From positions 1-39,107 of the forward strand of contig CAIRHD010000447.1 in the NCBI GenBank assembly GCA_903878265.1: DNA of 39,107 nt. The letters are read 5' to 3'. How positions within the stretch are numbered: position 1 is the first letter of the stretch; the number at the start of each line of letters is the position of its first letter. Positions 28,513 through 38,196 of the stretch are shown here, piece by piece. The position numbers were made by a program, and so were the translations under genes. The DNA comes from an uncultured Bacteroidales bacterium. Lineage in GTDB: Bacteria > Bacteroidota > Bacteroidia > Bacteroidales > UBA4417. The notes beneath the pieces are model-generated. The model had not been told where the DNA came from. It did not search any database and saw only the letters and a list, made by a program, of their open reading frames with translations.

Positions 28513-30540
28513 ATGATAGAAAATTCGTCCAAATCCCCACGATTAATAGAATTGGATCCATGGCTCCAACAGGCAGAAGGAGAAATACTGGCCAGGCACG
28601 ACAGGTTTGTTTCAAAGCTTCACTATATTGAACAGATTTCCGGAAACATTGAGCAATTTGCAAATGCTTATGAGTACATGGGGTTTCACTTTATCCCTTC
28701 CGAAAATTGTTGGGTATATCGCGAATGGGCTCCGGGAGCGCATGGGCTATTCCTGACCGGTGATTTCAACAGTTGGAACCAATATGCGCATCCATTGCAA
28801 AGGAAGGACTATGGGATTTGGGAAATAAAACTCAATGCCGAATTTTACGGACCGGTATTTACACACGGAAGCAAAGTTAAAGTGCTGGTTAAAAGTGCTA
28901 TTGGCGACCAAATCCGAATTCCTGCCTATATAAATCGGGTGGTGCAGGATGAAGATACAAAAAATTACAGCGGTCAGCTTTGGTTTTCCCCTGCTTTCAA
29001 TTGGGGAAATGAAAGTTTTGATATACCAAAATTGGGCGATCTTTTCATTTATGAGGCTCATGTTGGAATGGCCCAGGAAAAAGAAGGCTTAGGGACTTAC
29101 AACGAATTTACCGAAAAAATTCTTCCGCGGATCAAGAAAGCTGGTTACAATGCTGTGCAACTCATGGCTATTCAGGAACATCCGTATTACGGTTCGTTTG
29201 GGTATCATGTTTCGAGTTTCTTTGCACCTTCGTCAAGGTTTGGAACTCCCGAAGAACTTAAAAACCTGGTTAGCACAGCACATAGCATGGGAATTGCCGT
29301 AATCATGGATTTGGTACATTCGCATACTGTAAAAAATTTAAACGAAGGCTTGAACCTTTTCGATGGCACCGAAACACAATATTTCCATGCCGGTGCAAGG
29401 GGCGAACACCCAGATTGGGATTCAAAATTATTCGATTATGGGAAAACAGAAGTGTTGCAATTCCTGCTGTCGAATATCAAATATTGGTTAAAAGAATTTC
29501 ATTTTGATGGGTTCAGGTTCGATGGAGTAGGTTCGATGCTTTATTTTCACCATGGGAACGAGGCTATTGACAATATTGATAAATATTTCACGCAAGGTGT
29601 TGAATTTGATGCCATTACTTATCTTCAACTCGCAAATTACCTTGCGCACAGTCTAAATCCTCAAGCAATAACCATTGCCGAAGATGTTTCGGGAATGCCT
29701 GGGCTTACTTCACTGATCGAAGATGGCGGTATTGGGTTTGATTTCAGGCTTGGCATGGGAATTCCCGATTTCTGGATCAAATACCTTAAAGACGTGCCCG
29801 ATGAAGATTGGAGCATGGCCGAAATGTGGCAAGTGCTTAACGATAGGTTGCCGTATGTAAAAACCGTTACTTATTGCGAATCGCACGATCAGGCTTTGGT
29901 TGGCGATAAAACCATAGCTTTCAGGCTAATGGACAAGGAAATGTACTATAATATGCAATCCTCTGACGAAAATATTGTTGTCGATCGTGGAATTGCCTTG
30001 CATAAAATGATTAGGCTGATGACTATTTCGCTTGGTGGCCAGGCGTATTTGAATTTCATGGGAAATGAATTCGGGCATCCAGAATGGATCGATTTTCCTC
30101 GCGAAGGCAATAATTGGAGCTATCTACATGCGCGGCGGCAGTGGTCGCTTATGGATAATCCTTTGCTCCGTTACCATTATTTGTCGGATTTTGACCGCGC
30201 GATGATAAAAGCCATGAAGGATGCCAAATTGTTGGGCACACTTTATGCAAACCAGCTAAATTGCGACGAAGCCAATAAATGTATAATTTATGAAAGGGCC
30301 GGATTGATTTTCCTGTTTAATTTTCATGCGAATGGATCCATTCCAGGTTATCAATTTAATGTACCAGAAGCAGGTGAGTATAAAATTATTCTTAACTCCG
30401 ATAATGCTTCTTTTGGTGGACAAGGTAGGATAAACGAAGAAATGTTGTATTCCACAAGTGAAGACGAAGCCACTTCGGCCCATAAGCTCAGCATTTATTT
30501 TACTTGCCGCACAGCCATTGTGCTCAAAAAAATAAAATAG
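28513..30540 (+). CDS. glgB: 1,4-alpha-glucan branching enzyme (GH13, eukaryote-like type)
   Basis: The start chosen is the ATG at 28513 (MIENSSKSPRLIELDPWLQ); a TTG at 28399 is in frame but gives an atypical lysine-rich extension. The 675-aa enzyme makes alpha-1,6 branches in glycogen. An N-terminal CBM48 (VYREWAPGAHGLFLTGDFNS) leads to the GH13 barrel with the nucleophile in GFRFDGVGSMLY, the acid/base in TIAEDVSGMPG and the third acid in VTYCESHDQALVGDK. Length and motifs match the eukaryote-like GH13_8 form common in Bacteroidota. It is a single-gene unit with a terminator after it. Confidence 0.93.
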   Translation: MIENSSKSPRLIELDPWLQQAEGEILARHDRFVSKLHYIEQISGNIEQFANAYEYMGFHFIPSENCWVYREWAPGAHGLFLTGDFNSWNQYAHPLQRKDYGIWEIKLNAEFYGPVFTHGSKVKVLVKSAIGDQIRIPAYINRVVQDEDTKNYSGQLWFSPAFNWGNESFDIPKLGDLFIYEAHVGMAQEKEGLGTYNEFTEKILPRIKKAGYNAVQLMAIQEHPYYGSFGYHVSSFFAPSSRFGTPEELKNLVSTAHSMGIAVIMDLVHSHTVKNLNEGLNLFDGTETQYFHAGARGEHPDWDSKLFDYGKTEVLQFLLSNIKYWLKEFHFDGFRFDGVGSMLYFHHGNEAIDNIDKYFTQGVEFDAITYLQLANYLAHSLNPQAITIAEDVSGMPGLTSLIEDGGIGFDFRLGMGIPDFWIKYLKDVPDEDWSMAEMWQVLNDRLPYVKTVTYCESHDQALVGDKTIAFRLMDKEMYYNMQSSDENIVVDRGIALHKMIRLMTISLGGQAYLNFMGNEFGHPEWIDFPREGNNWSYLHARRQWSLMDNPLLRYHYLSDFDRAMIKAMKDAKLLGTLYANQLNCDEANKCIIYERAGLIFLFNFHANGSIPGYQFNVPEAGEYKIILNSDNASFGGQGRINEEMLYSTSEDEATSAHKLSIYFTCRTAIVLKKIK

Positions 30541-30547
30541 ATACAAT

Positions 30548-30593
30548 AAGGACACAAAATTTTTGTTAATTTATCAAAATAATTTGTGCCCTT
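30548..30593 (+). terminator. Terminator after glgB
   Basis: AAGGACACAAAATT (30548-30561) pairs with AATTTGTGCCCTTT (30581-30594) with one mismatch and a bulge. The T-run after it is short (CTTTC then TTT). It lies 7 bp after the glgB stop. Confidence 0.55.
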
Positions 30594-30648
30594 TCAATTT
30601 CTTCCGTAAAATTGTACCGTCATTTAGAATAAAAAAACTAGTAAGGCA

Positions 30649-30975
30649 ATGCAAACTAATCGTAAAAAACTGATAATCAATTATGCAAATGTTTCTCCTG
30701 AATTAATGGAGGCAATACGCAAAAAATATCCGTTAGGATGGATTAATCACACCATAAAAATCCCACAAGCAGGTGGTACTTTCTTTTTTGCAATAACCCT
30801 CGACACAGAGGAGGTAAGCTACCTAATAAAAGTTCCTGTAAAAATAGATACCAAATCGGATAAAGATGAAGATTTCTTCGATTCGGCTCTCGACCTTAAA
30901 GAAACTGATGATAAGGACGATGATGACGAAGACAAAGAAAAAGAGAAAAATGTTGATAAAGATACCGAATACTGA
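30649..30975 (+). CDS. Hypothetical protein with acidic tail
   Basis: A 108-aa soluble protein. The N-terminal 70 residues form a small mixed fold (KLIINYANVSPELMEAIRKK, later AGGTFFFAITLDTEEVSYLI). The last 40 are almost all Asp, Glu and Lys (LKETDDKDDDDEDKEKEKN). No family is recognised, though similar small proteins with an acidic tail are common in Bacteroidota. Confidence 0.8.
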   Translation: MQTNRKKLIINYANVSPELMEAIRKKYPLGWINHTIKIPQAGGTFFFAITLDTEEVSYLIKVPVKIDTKSDKDEDFFDSALDLKETDDKDDDDEDKEKEKNVDKDTEY

Positions 30976-31099
30976 TAAGCGTATTTGGAGTTAACATTAT
31001 TTAACAATATTTTTTGCCTGTAATCCGAGGGTTAATTTTACTTTAGCCATTGTAAATAATCAAATAATTTTTTTGTGCAAAAAGTTAAAAAACACTGAA

Positions 31100-31127
31100 A
31101 GAGAGGATGCGATCCTCTCTTTTTTTT
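31100..31127 (+). terminator. Strong intrinsic terminator
   Basis: A perfect 9-bp stem AGAGAGGAT (31100-31108) with ATCCTCTCT (31112-31120), loop of three bases, then seven T. It lies 125 bp after the acidic-tail gene; the gap between holds no gene. Confidence 0.85.
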
Positions 31128-31251
31128 ATCAAAATTTTGTTTTATTATTGCATTATCCTAATAATGAATTATTTATAAATTAATAGCCATCACACATCAC
31201 TCCAATATATTCCTTCGTGTTACATTTCTGTCGAAGTGAGCTTTTTAGTTA

Positions 31252-33066
31252 TTACCCTACCAGCACATTGATTTCCGAATAACGGTATTTTGTATAAACA
31301 ATCCGTTTGGTAATGGCGAAAGCCAACGTAAGTGTGCCAATCCGGCCAATGTACATGGTAAGTATGATAATCGATTTACCAGCAAGGCTCAATGAAGAAG
31401 TGATGCCAGTTGACAAACCAACAGTGCCGAATGCCGATATTTCTTCAAACAACAAACTGAGGAAACTTTTATCAGGCTCGGTTATAGAAAGAATAAATGT
31501 TGAGATAAAAATTAGCGAGATAGAAAACAATGCTATCGAATATGCCTTGCTGATCGTATCGCTCGAAATGGTGTGTTTTACGATTTCTACATTTTTCCGT
31601 CCTTTAATTGTGCTGATTGCTGAACGAAGGATAACTGAAAAAGTTGTTGTTTTTATACCACCGCCTGTTGAGCCAGGCGAAGCGCCAACAAACATTAGGA
31701 ACATCATAAGAATGAGTACCGGTTGGCCCAAATGCGTGAAATCCACAGTATTGAAACCCGCAGTGCGACATGTTACCGATTGAAAAATTGAAGAAACAAT
31801 GCTCCCGTAAATGCCGTATCCCGAAATTGAATTATTGCACTCAACTATATAAAAAACCAAGGCTCCTACAACAATAAGTATAGCGGAAGTATGAAGAGCA
31901 ATCCTTGAATGCGTTTGGAGTTTTTTCCATTTTATTTTATGGCGTTCCTTTATGTTCTCAATTTTAAAAACATCTTCGAGAACAATAAATCCTATACCGC
32001 CAAGAAAAATGAGGGCAGCAATAACCAACTGCAAATTATAAGCATGACGAACTGTTATATCATAAAGGTTATCTGTGAACAAGCCAAAGCCGGCATTATT
32101 AAAAGCGGAAACAGAATGAAAAATAGAAAAATACACCTTCTCCCCTATTCCCTTGAATATCATTTCGTTTGGCCAGGTTATAAAAAGTAAAAATGCACCT
32201 GATAATTCTATGAAAATGCTGTATAGAAATATTTTCCGTAACATACTTCTGGTATTGCTTAACTTGTCGGTTGAAACCATATCCTTGATTAAGGATTGCA
32301 GTTTGATGCCTGATGAATTACGGTAAAACGATGCGAACAAGGTGGCAAACGAAATAATATTGAGGCCTCCAATCTGAATCAACATCATAATTATAGTTTT
32401 GCCTTTGAGCGTAAAGCACACAGATGTATCCACAACCACCAATCCTGTTACACAACAAGCACTTGTCGAAGTAAATAGGGCATCAATAAAACTAATCCCC
32501 GAAACTGTCATTTCTGGAAGCAATAACAAGCCTGCCCCTGCGAAAATTATAAAAATAAACGAAAGTACAAGCAAACCCGATGGCCCAATGTGTAAATAAT
32601 CAATAAAGCGGCCAGCCTTACCGAGTTCAACAGCTATAATAATGAAGAAATAGAATTGAATGAAAAGGTTATAGTATGTGTGGATTCCAGGAAAGCCTAT
32701 CGCTTTCATTGTCTGTTGAACCAAATGCTCCCCTGTAACCAAACTTACTAATTGATCGACTGCAATAAACATCAATAAAATTGCCTCAACGCGGTTAGCT
32801 TTAATGAAATCGACAGGATGAAACTCGTAAAATATCCTCGTCAAAAACTTTAGTACATAAAATATTAAACTGAATTCGATGATAGATTCAGTAATGTGCA
32901 GGTAGAAAGGTGTTTGTTTAAATCCATGCTGATATATTATAGCAGTCATGGCAATCAACGAAACTATTATGCTTGCGATATGCAAAGCCCTTACCACATA
33001 AGCCTTATGTGCATAGAGCCTTATATTTATGAATTCCCTTACCCGAAAAACCTTTTCTTTGAGCAT
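31252..33066 (-). CDS. trkH: TrkH/KtrB-type potassium transporter subunit
   Basis: The start chosen is the ATG at 33066 (MLKEKVFRVREFIN); the TTG at 33087 adds seven residues. A 604-aa polytopic inner-membrane protein with an N-terminal extension of about three to four helices, then four pore loops: STSACCVTGLVV, SVSAFNNAGFGLF, SVTCRTAGFN and ISAFGTVGLSTG. These match the selectivity-filter loops (with conserved Gly) of SKT transporters. It imports K+ together with TrkA, which is encoded upstream on the same strand. Confidence 0.92.
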   Translation of the reverse strand: MLKEKVFRVREFINIRLYAHKAYVVRALHIASIIVSLIAMTAIIYQHGFKQTPFYLHITESIIEFSLIFYVLKFLTRIFYEFHPVDFIKANRVEAILLMFIAVDQLVSLVTGEHLVQQTMKAIGFPGIHTYYNLFIQFYFFIIIAVELGKAGRFIDYLHIGPSGLLVLSFIFIIFAGAGLLLLPEMTVSGISFIDALFTSTSACCVTGLVVVDTSVCFTLKGKTIIMMLIQIGGLNIISFATLFASFYRNSSGIKLQSLIKDMVSTDKLSNTRSMLRKIFLYSIFIELSGAFLLFITWPNEMIFKGIGEKVYFSIFHSVSAFNNAGFGLFTDNLYDITVRHAYNLQLVIAALIFLGGIGFIVLEDVFKIENIKERHKIKWKKLQTHSRIALHTSAILIVVGALVFYIVECNNSISGYGIYGSIVSSIFQSVTCRTAGFNTVDFTHLGQPVLILMMFLMFVGASPGSTGGGIKTTTFSVILRSAISTIKGRKNVEIVKHTISSDTISKAYSIALFSISLIFISTFILSITEPDKSFLSLLFEEISAFGTVGLSTGITSSLSLAGKSIIILTMYIGRIGTLTLAFAITKRIVYTKYRYSEINVLVG

Positions 33067-33267
33067 ATTTTTGCCTTTATACTGCAACCTTAAACCCTAA
33101 AATACCAATTCTGCAAACCATCTGAAATCATTTTTCTACTACCAAATTTTCCATTTTATTGTGTACCTTTCAAGCAGTCTTTTATAAAAATATGCAAGAA
33201 AAATATGCATAACCAAAATCCAGACAAGTGTGTTTAAACCCAATGTATCTGGAAACAGACCCTTGCT

Positions 33268-33963
33268 TTATGTATTTATTTCGAGGAAACGGTCAATATC
33301 GTGGACATGGCCAAAAATCACGAGCCTGTCAGTAGCTTGCAAGGATTGTTTTGAGTCGGGAACCCCAATTATATGGTGTTCAATAACTTCTTTCCCATCC
33401 TTTGTAACCCGCAATTCCTCTTTCACCGTAATAAGGCTGAGTTTGTACTTGTCGCGGAGGTCAATTTCGCCAAATGTTTTGTTCACACAGTTTTTGGGGC
33501 TTAACAACTCAACAACACGGTGGTTATCCGGAAGCTGTAAATAACTCATAATGTTGGGGTTGAGCATCCGTTCGGCAACAATAATACCGACTTCCTCTTC
33601 AGGTGATAATATTTCGGTAATCCCCATTTTTTCGAGAATGATGCGTTGCGCTTCGCCATTGGCACGGGTGATGATGCGCTTCACTTTCAAATCGAGAAGA
33701 ATTGAAGCACAAAGCAAGCGTTTCTCAAAATCGGAACCAATAGCCACAACCACAGCATCAAAATCCTCGATCCCCTGGCCTTGTAGGGCACGTTTATCAG
33801 TTGCATCGAGAGAAACAGCATAAGCCACATCATCGCCGATACTATCTATTATATCAGGATTGCTGTCGATAGCCATTACCTCATAGCCTTTTGCTGAAAT
33901 TGCTTTTGCAATAGCCTTTCCAAACTGACCAATTCCAATTACTGCGTATTTGTTGCTTGTCAT
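33268..33963 (-). CDS. trkA: TrkA/KtrA-type regulatory subunit (RCK domains)
   Basis: A 231-aa cytoplasmic protein with one RCK_N Rossmann fold (VIGIGQFGKAIAKAI, GxGxxG nucleotide loop, then MAIDSNPDIIDSI) and a C-terminal TrkA_C domain (residues 140-225). It binds NAD(H) or ATP/ADP and gates TrkH. It lies upstream of trkH on the same strand with a 180-bp gap, so the two may have separate promoters. A single RCK makes it the KtrA-like form rather than the double TrkA of enterics. Confidence 0.92.
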   Translation of the reverse strand: MTSNKYAVIGIGQFGKAIAKAISAKGYEVMAIDSNPDIIDSIGDDVAYAVSLDATDKRALQGQGIEDFDAVVVAIGSDFEKRLLCASILLDLKVKRIITRANGEAQRIILEKMGITEILSPEEEVGIIVAERMLNPNIMSYLQLPDNHRVVELLSPKNCVNKTFGEIDLRDKYKLSLITVKEELRVTKDGKEVIEHHIIGVPDSKQSLQATDRLVIFGHVHDIDRFLEINT

Positions 33964-34061
33964 ATCAATAGTATAGTTTGTTTTCGGAAAAGCAAAATTA
34001 CATCTAAAACAGTATTAATTTCCATAACTTATAAAATATCGTAAAAAATCATTGTACCGAA

Positions 34062-34208
34062 ATGTTCCACAAATCTATGGAAGACGGAAAGGGCATTGGA
34101 ATTGAAAAAAACGAAGTGTTATTTCAAAGAGATGGGAAGCGATTTCAAAGGTTGATGCTACTACGACAAGCACTTGATTCGGCTCATGCCGAAGTATCAT
34201 TGTATTAA
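34062..34208 (+). CDS. Possible small protein or gene remnant (48 aa)
   Basis: ATG at 34062, TAA at 34206-34208; product begins MFHKSMEDGKGIGIEKNEVL and continues with FQRDGKRFQRLMLLRQALDS. It lies in the 417-bp gap (33964-34380) that otherwise has no gene. There is no promoter that I can point to. It may be a short real gene or a decayed one. Confidence 0.25.
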   Translation: MFHKSMEDGKGIGIEKNEVLFQRDGKRFQRLMLLRQALDSAHAEVSLY

Positions 34209-34380
34209 TTTGCGGTAGAAAAAACTTTTCGGGTCGGACTTAATATTGGTCTCATAAAAAGAAATTATTGTTATAATATTGACGCTAATTTATAAAGCTT
34301 TTTACATGCTGCTGTTGGCCATTCGCTTGGTTCCATCCGTGAAAGACTTTTTCCTGAAAGATAAAATATAGAACATTTTG

Positions 34381-34412
34381 TTGCAATTTGCTTTTTTATT
34401 GTTTTACCTTTG
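34381..34412 (+). promoter_or_regulatory. Promoter of the cobalamin riboswitch-btuB unit
   Basis: TTG at 34381-34383, 21-bp spacer, then TACCTTTG at 34405-34412, a perfect TAnnTTTG -7 box. Transcription would start about 34418, just before the riboswitch. Confidence 0.65.
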
Positions 34413-34419
34413 CCGCATC

Positions 34420-34600
34420 AACGGTGTGCAGCCCATTTGCTATGGGCATGCCTTAAAAGGGAATCGGGTGTAAATCCCGGACAGTCCCGCTGCTGTAAAC
34501 TCCAAATTTGCCCACCGGCAATCTTCATGCCACTTTGATGTTTGCGCATCATGGGAAGGCGCCGAAAAGGGGGAGTAAGTCAGAAGACCTGCCATTGTGT
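34420..34600 (+). promoter_or_regulatory. Cobalamin (adenosylcobalamin-type) riboswitch
   Basis: Typical conserved parts are present in order: AAAAGGGAATCGGGTGTAAA, then GACAGTCCCGCTGCTGTAA, GGGAAGGCG and the B12-box AGTCAGAAGACCTGCC (34578-34593). The core is complete by eye. It precedes btuB, the usual gene it controls, with repression at high B12. Confidence 0.9.
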
Positions 34601-34616
34601 TATTGTTCAATGCTTT

Positions 34617-34684
34617 CGGGTTAAAAGCTGCGACAGTTTCTGCAAAAGCAGGAAGTGATCTCTTTTTACCCGTTTTGTTTTTTC
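34617..34684 (+). terminator. Riboswitch expression-platform terminator
   Basis: CGGGTTAAAAG (34617-34627) pairs with CTTTTTACCCG (34662-34672), enclosing a second small hairpin, and is followed by a T-rich run (TTTTGTTTTTT). It ends 4 bp before the btuB start codon. This implies transcription attenuation by the upstream riboswitch. Confidence 0.65.
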
Positions 34685-34688
34685 CCTT

Positions 34689-36572
34689 ATGCTCACACGG
34701 GTAGCTGCTTGTATGTTTTTAACCTTCTTTATGCTGAACATTTCGGCACAAAGAGTTGATTCTGTGCAAATTATTTCGGGGATCGAGATAAAAGCAGATC
34801 GGATTTCCGTTTTTTCTGTTGGGCTTAAAGTCGAAAAAATAGACAGTATAACTTTAGGGATCCGTCAGGGAACAAGCCTTGCCGCTCTACTTGCCGAGCA
34901 GTCAACAGTTTCCTTACGTTCGTACGGCCCCGGCGGTATCGCCATGCTAAGCATGCGCGGAACAAATTCCTCCCAATCAGGCATTTTCTGGAATGGCATC
35001 AATTTGGGCCAACCTAATATGGGGCAAACGGATTTGTCGCGAATTACAACTTTCGATTTCGGCGATATTTCATTGCAATCCGGTGGGGCAAGTGCGCTAC
35101 TTGGATCTGGTGTTATTGGTGGGAGTTTACACCTATCGAATAGCATGGATTTTTCTTCCCCACTCAAATCTTCAGTAATACTAAATGGCTCAACTTCAGG
35201 TAAACTATCTGGAGGTTTCAAATTAGGTGCTGGCAGCAATAGGTTGGCTTATGTAGGTTCATTATCAGGAAGCTGGAGTGAAAATAATTATTGGTATTCT
35301 GCTTTTAACGGTGAACGCAAACAGCTGGAACACGCATTAACCAAATCAATTTCATCGGTACATCAGTCCGAATACATTTTAAATGCAAGGCAACGCTTAA
35401 TCGCAGGTTTTTGGTATCAATCCACCAATAGGCTTATCCCGCCTACTATGACCATGAGCAAGAGCGATCAACAGCTTTGGGATCAAGCAATCAGGAGTAG
35501 CCTACAATGGTCTTACATTGTTGCCAAGCAATCATTTATAATTCGGACTGGGTTTATTGACGAAAAGGAGAAATTTGAAAGCCCGGTTGCCTTAATAGAG
35601 GATTCGTACCATCTGAACACTTTGCTTACCGAATTTGAATATAAGCGTTTGTTTGGGAAACAATTTACTTTGGGTAGTGGGGCCACGAGCCATTTAATCA
35701 GAGCTGATATACCGTTTTATAACGGAATCGAATACCAACCTGAAGGCTCCGTTTGGTTGGCTTTAGCTGTTAATCGATCAAAAACCGGTATTAAAGGCGT
35801 TTTGAATTTGCGACAGGATTTTTCGAAAGGCTATACTATACCATTTTGTCCTTCGTTAAGTGCTGAAGTACCTATTATAAAAGATGTTATGATCAGTTTT
35901 GGCATTTCGCGCAATTTCCGTGTACCAACCTTGAACGATAAGTATGGGAATACGGATTTGAATCCTGAAAACAGCTATAATATGGAAATGGGCGCAAGTC
36001 TTCATATACCAAAAGGAAAATTTTTTGAATCAAATATTTCGATAAGTATATATAATTTATTGATAGACAATTTAATACAATGGGTTCCGGTAAACGCATC
36101 AATATGGAAACCACAGAATGTGCAAAAAGTGTGGAGCCGAGGTGTGGAAGTTTCATCAAAAACAGATTGGGAAATGTTTGGCCTCAAAGGAAATTTCAAA
36201 TTTGCATATGCTTATAGTCCTTCAACCTACAGCGAAACTTCTGAAAAGGAGCAAAACCTTTTAAACAATCAATTGATATACATACCAATACATAAAGTTA
36301 TCGAAGTGTTTTATGTTACTAAAGGTTCATATTATGCCATGTTTTCGTATTCTATGACAGGGAAGCGTTATGTGCAGGTTGATAATACAAAGGAATTGCC
36401 TGTTTATGCTTTGTTGGATATATCGGCAGGCACAACCGTAAAAGCAAAAAAAATGAAGTTCAAGGTTCAGGCCGAAGTAGCCAATGTACTTGGTACAGTC
36501 TACCAATCGATATTGTATTATCCGGAACCAGGAACATCTTTTTCAGTAAATTTAATAATCTCCAAATTGTAA
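34689..36572 (+). CDS. btuB: TonB-dependent vitamin B12 outer-membrane receptor (BtuB-like)
   Basis: A 627-aa protein with a signal peptide (MLTRVAACMFLTFFMLNISA), a TonB plug domain (LLAEQSTVSLRSYGPGG, then MLSMRGTNSSQSGIFWNGIN) and a 22-strand barrel to the C-terminal aromatic end (SFSVNLIISKL). Specificity for cobalamin is given by the riboswitch and by the BtuG-like gene after it. The gap to the next gene is 5 bp, so they are co-transcribed. The receptor needs TonB-ExbBD energy, encoded elsewhere. Confidence 0.9.
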   Translation: MLTRVAACMFLTFFMLNISAQRVDSVQIISGIEIKADRISVFSVGLKVEKIDSITLGIRQGTSLAALLAEQSTVSLRSYGPGGIAMLSMRGTNSSQSGIFWNGINLGQPNMGQTDLSRITTFDFGDISLQSGGASALLGSGVIGGSLHLSNSMDFSSPLKSSVILNGSTSGKLSGGFKLGAGSNRLAYVGSLSGSWSENNYWYSAFNGERKQLEHALTKSISSVHQSEYILNARQRLIAGFWYQSTNRLIPPTMTMSKSDQQLWDQAIRSSLQWSYIVAKQSFIIRTGFIDEKEKFESPVALIEDSYHLNTLLTEFEYKRLFGKQFTLGSGATSHLIRADIPFYNGIEYQPEGSVWLALAVNRSKTGIKGVLNLRQDFSKGYTIPFCPSLSAEVPIIKDVMISFGISRNFRVPTLNDKYGNTDLNPENSYNMEMGASLHIPKGKFFESNISISIYNLLIDNLIQWVPVNASIWKPQNVQKVWSRGVEVSSKTDWEMFGLKGNFKFAYAYSPSTYSETSEKEQNLLNNQLIYIPIHKVIEVFYVTKGSYYAMFSYSMTGKRYVQVDNTKELPVYALLDISAGTTVKAKKMKFKVQAEVANVLGTVYQSILYYPEPGTSFSVNLIISKL

Positions 36573-36577
36573 ACAAC

Positions 36578-37642
36578 ATGGTTTTTAGAAACTTAAAATG
36601 TGCTATTAGTATCGCGGCTGTGGTACTAACAACATTTTCATCATGTAAAAAAGAGGAAGACGCATCGGTAAAAGGTGCTTTCAGCAATGGGATTTTTATT
36701 GTTAACGAAGGCCTTTTTCCTTCCGGCACAGGAACCATAACTTATTTTCAACCTGATAGCAACATTGTGAAACAAGATATTTTTGAACAGGTCAACCATA
36801 GGCCATTGGGAAATATTGCACAAAACATGTGCATTTACAACGGCATGGGCTATATTGTTGTTAATAATGCTGGAACCGTGGAAGTGGTAGATATTGCAAC
36901 ATTCAAATCTAAAGCTTCCATTATAAACCTAAGCAATCCAAGCCAGTTTCAGGTTATCGACGAATCCAAAGCGTACATTACCGATTTTGTCGGAAATGTT
37001 GCAGTTGTTGACCTAAAATCCAATAGTATTGTTAAAAGCATCGCTACTGGTGTTGGCCCTGATGCAATGGTGAAATTAGGGAATTATGTATATGTGGCAA
37101 ATTATGGTGGGTTTTCGATCGATAGCACAGTAACTGTTATTGATTTTGCTTCAGATAAAGTTGTTAAAACAATACATGTTGGCGATGCACCTGCAGGTAT
37201 GGTGGCAGATAACCAAGGCCGGGTTTGGGTGCTATGCAAAGGAAAAGGATTTGCTGGATTTCCACAGCCCGGAGATACTGAAGGGCGGATTGTACGTATT
37301 AACCCAAACACGCTTGAAGTAGATCAAACTTTTATATTTCCTTCAACTAATGACCATCCTGAAAGACCAGTCATCAACACGCAGAAAACCAGGATGTATT
37401 TTTTGCACAACAATGGTATTTACAGTTTTAACCTAACCTTAAAATACCCTATTCCGGAATTGTTTGTTGCAAACCGTTCATTTTATTCATTGGGATTTGA
37501 GGACAAAACTGGTTATCTGTATGCTTCCGATGCACGTAATTATGTCAGCAATGGAATGGTATTCAGGTTTAAAGCTGATGTTGGAACTGTTGTTGATTCC
37601 ATCCCCGCCGGGATTGTTCCGCATGGTTTTGCTTTTCAGTAA
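36578..37642 (+). CDS. btuG: Surface lipoprotein with YncE-like beta-propeller, BtuG-like B12-binding protein
   Basis: A 354-aa lipoprotein (signal VVLTTFSSC, lipobox FSSC) with seven repeated blades of YncE type (YIVVNNAGTVEVVDIATFKS; later VTVIDFASDKVVKTIHVGDA). In Bacteroides, BtuG is a surface-exposed propeller that caps BtuB and captures B12 with very high affinity. Here the position right after btuB under the same riboswitch supports the same role. Whether it binds B12 is not shown by sequence alone. Confidence 0.75.
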   Translation: MVFRNLKCAISIAAVVLTTFSSCKKEEDASVKGAFSNGIFIVNEGLFPSGTGTITYFQPDSNIVKQDIFEQVNHRPLGNIAQNMCIYNGMGYIVVNNAGTVEVVDIATFKSKASIINLSNPSQFQVIDESKAYITDFVGNVAVVDLKSNSIVKSIATGVGPDAMVKLGNYVYVANYGGFSIDSTVTVIDFASDKVVKTIHVGDAPAGMVADNQGRVWVLCKGKGFAGFPQPGDTEGRIVRINPNTLEVDQTFIFPSTNDHPERPVINTQKTRMYFLHNNGIYSFNLTLKYPIPELFVANRSFYSLGFEDKTGYLYASDARNYVSNGMVFRFKADVGTVVDSIPAGIVPHGFAFQ

Positions 37643-37767
37643 TAGTGTATGTTGCCAATTCATGATTCAGGCCAGTTTTTTGATATGAAATAACAATATT
37701 CCCTGACCTTTGCGCTATTGATACCAAAGCCGAAAAAAGCTAAAATATTAAATTTAGGTTGTTAAAT

Positions 37768-38196
37768 ATGGCTAAAATACCTGACATAGAATCACTTATT
37801 AACGAATGTCGTTTTGAGGCAACCCGAAGCAGCGGCAAAGGTGGACAGAACGTAAACAAGGTGTCAACTAAAGTGATACTGTTGTTTGAAATATCGATAT
37901 CTGATGTTTTGGACGAAGAACAAAAAGTGGTTTTTGCATCAGAACTTCATACCCGTGTATCAAAAGCAGGGATTTTTCGAATAAGTTCTGGCTGCGAACG
38001 CATACAACTTGCTAATAGGAAGTTAGTTGTTCAGAAATTCATTAAATTGGTTGAAAACGCTTTTAAAACAGAAGAAGAGCGGATTGCCACAAAACCAACA
38101 AAAGGCTCAAAACTTAGGCGTATAGAGAACAAGAAAGAACAGTCAATCAAAAAAGCCAGTCGTGGCGAGCGTTGGGACGAAAGTGAAGAAAATTGA
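37768..38196 (+). CDS. arfB: Alternative ribosome-rescue factor ArfB (YaeJ)
   Basis: The start chosen is the ATG at 37768 (MAKIPDIESLINECRF). The 142-aa protein carries the GGQ release motif in ATRSSGKGGQNVNKVSTKV (GGQ near residues 26-28) and a C-terminal basic tail (KGSKLRRIENKKEQSIKKAS) that enters the empty mRNA channel of stalled ribosomes. It hydrolyses peptidyl-tRNA on non-stop ribosomes. Class-I release factors are much longer and have the codon-recognition domain, missing here. Confidence 0.92.
   Translation: MAKIPDIESLINECRFEATRSSGKGGQNVNKVSTKVILLFEISISDVLDEEQKVVFASELHTRVSKAGIFRISSGCERIQLANRKLVVQKFIKLVENAFKTEEERIATKPTKGSKLRRIENKKEQSIKKASRGERWDESEEN

Noticed and set aside
34306-34371. 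21-codon frame before the B12 promoter
   Set aside because: Too short and no support; likely chance or a remnant.
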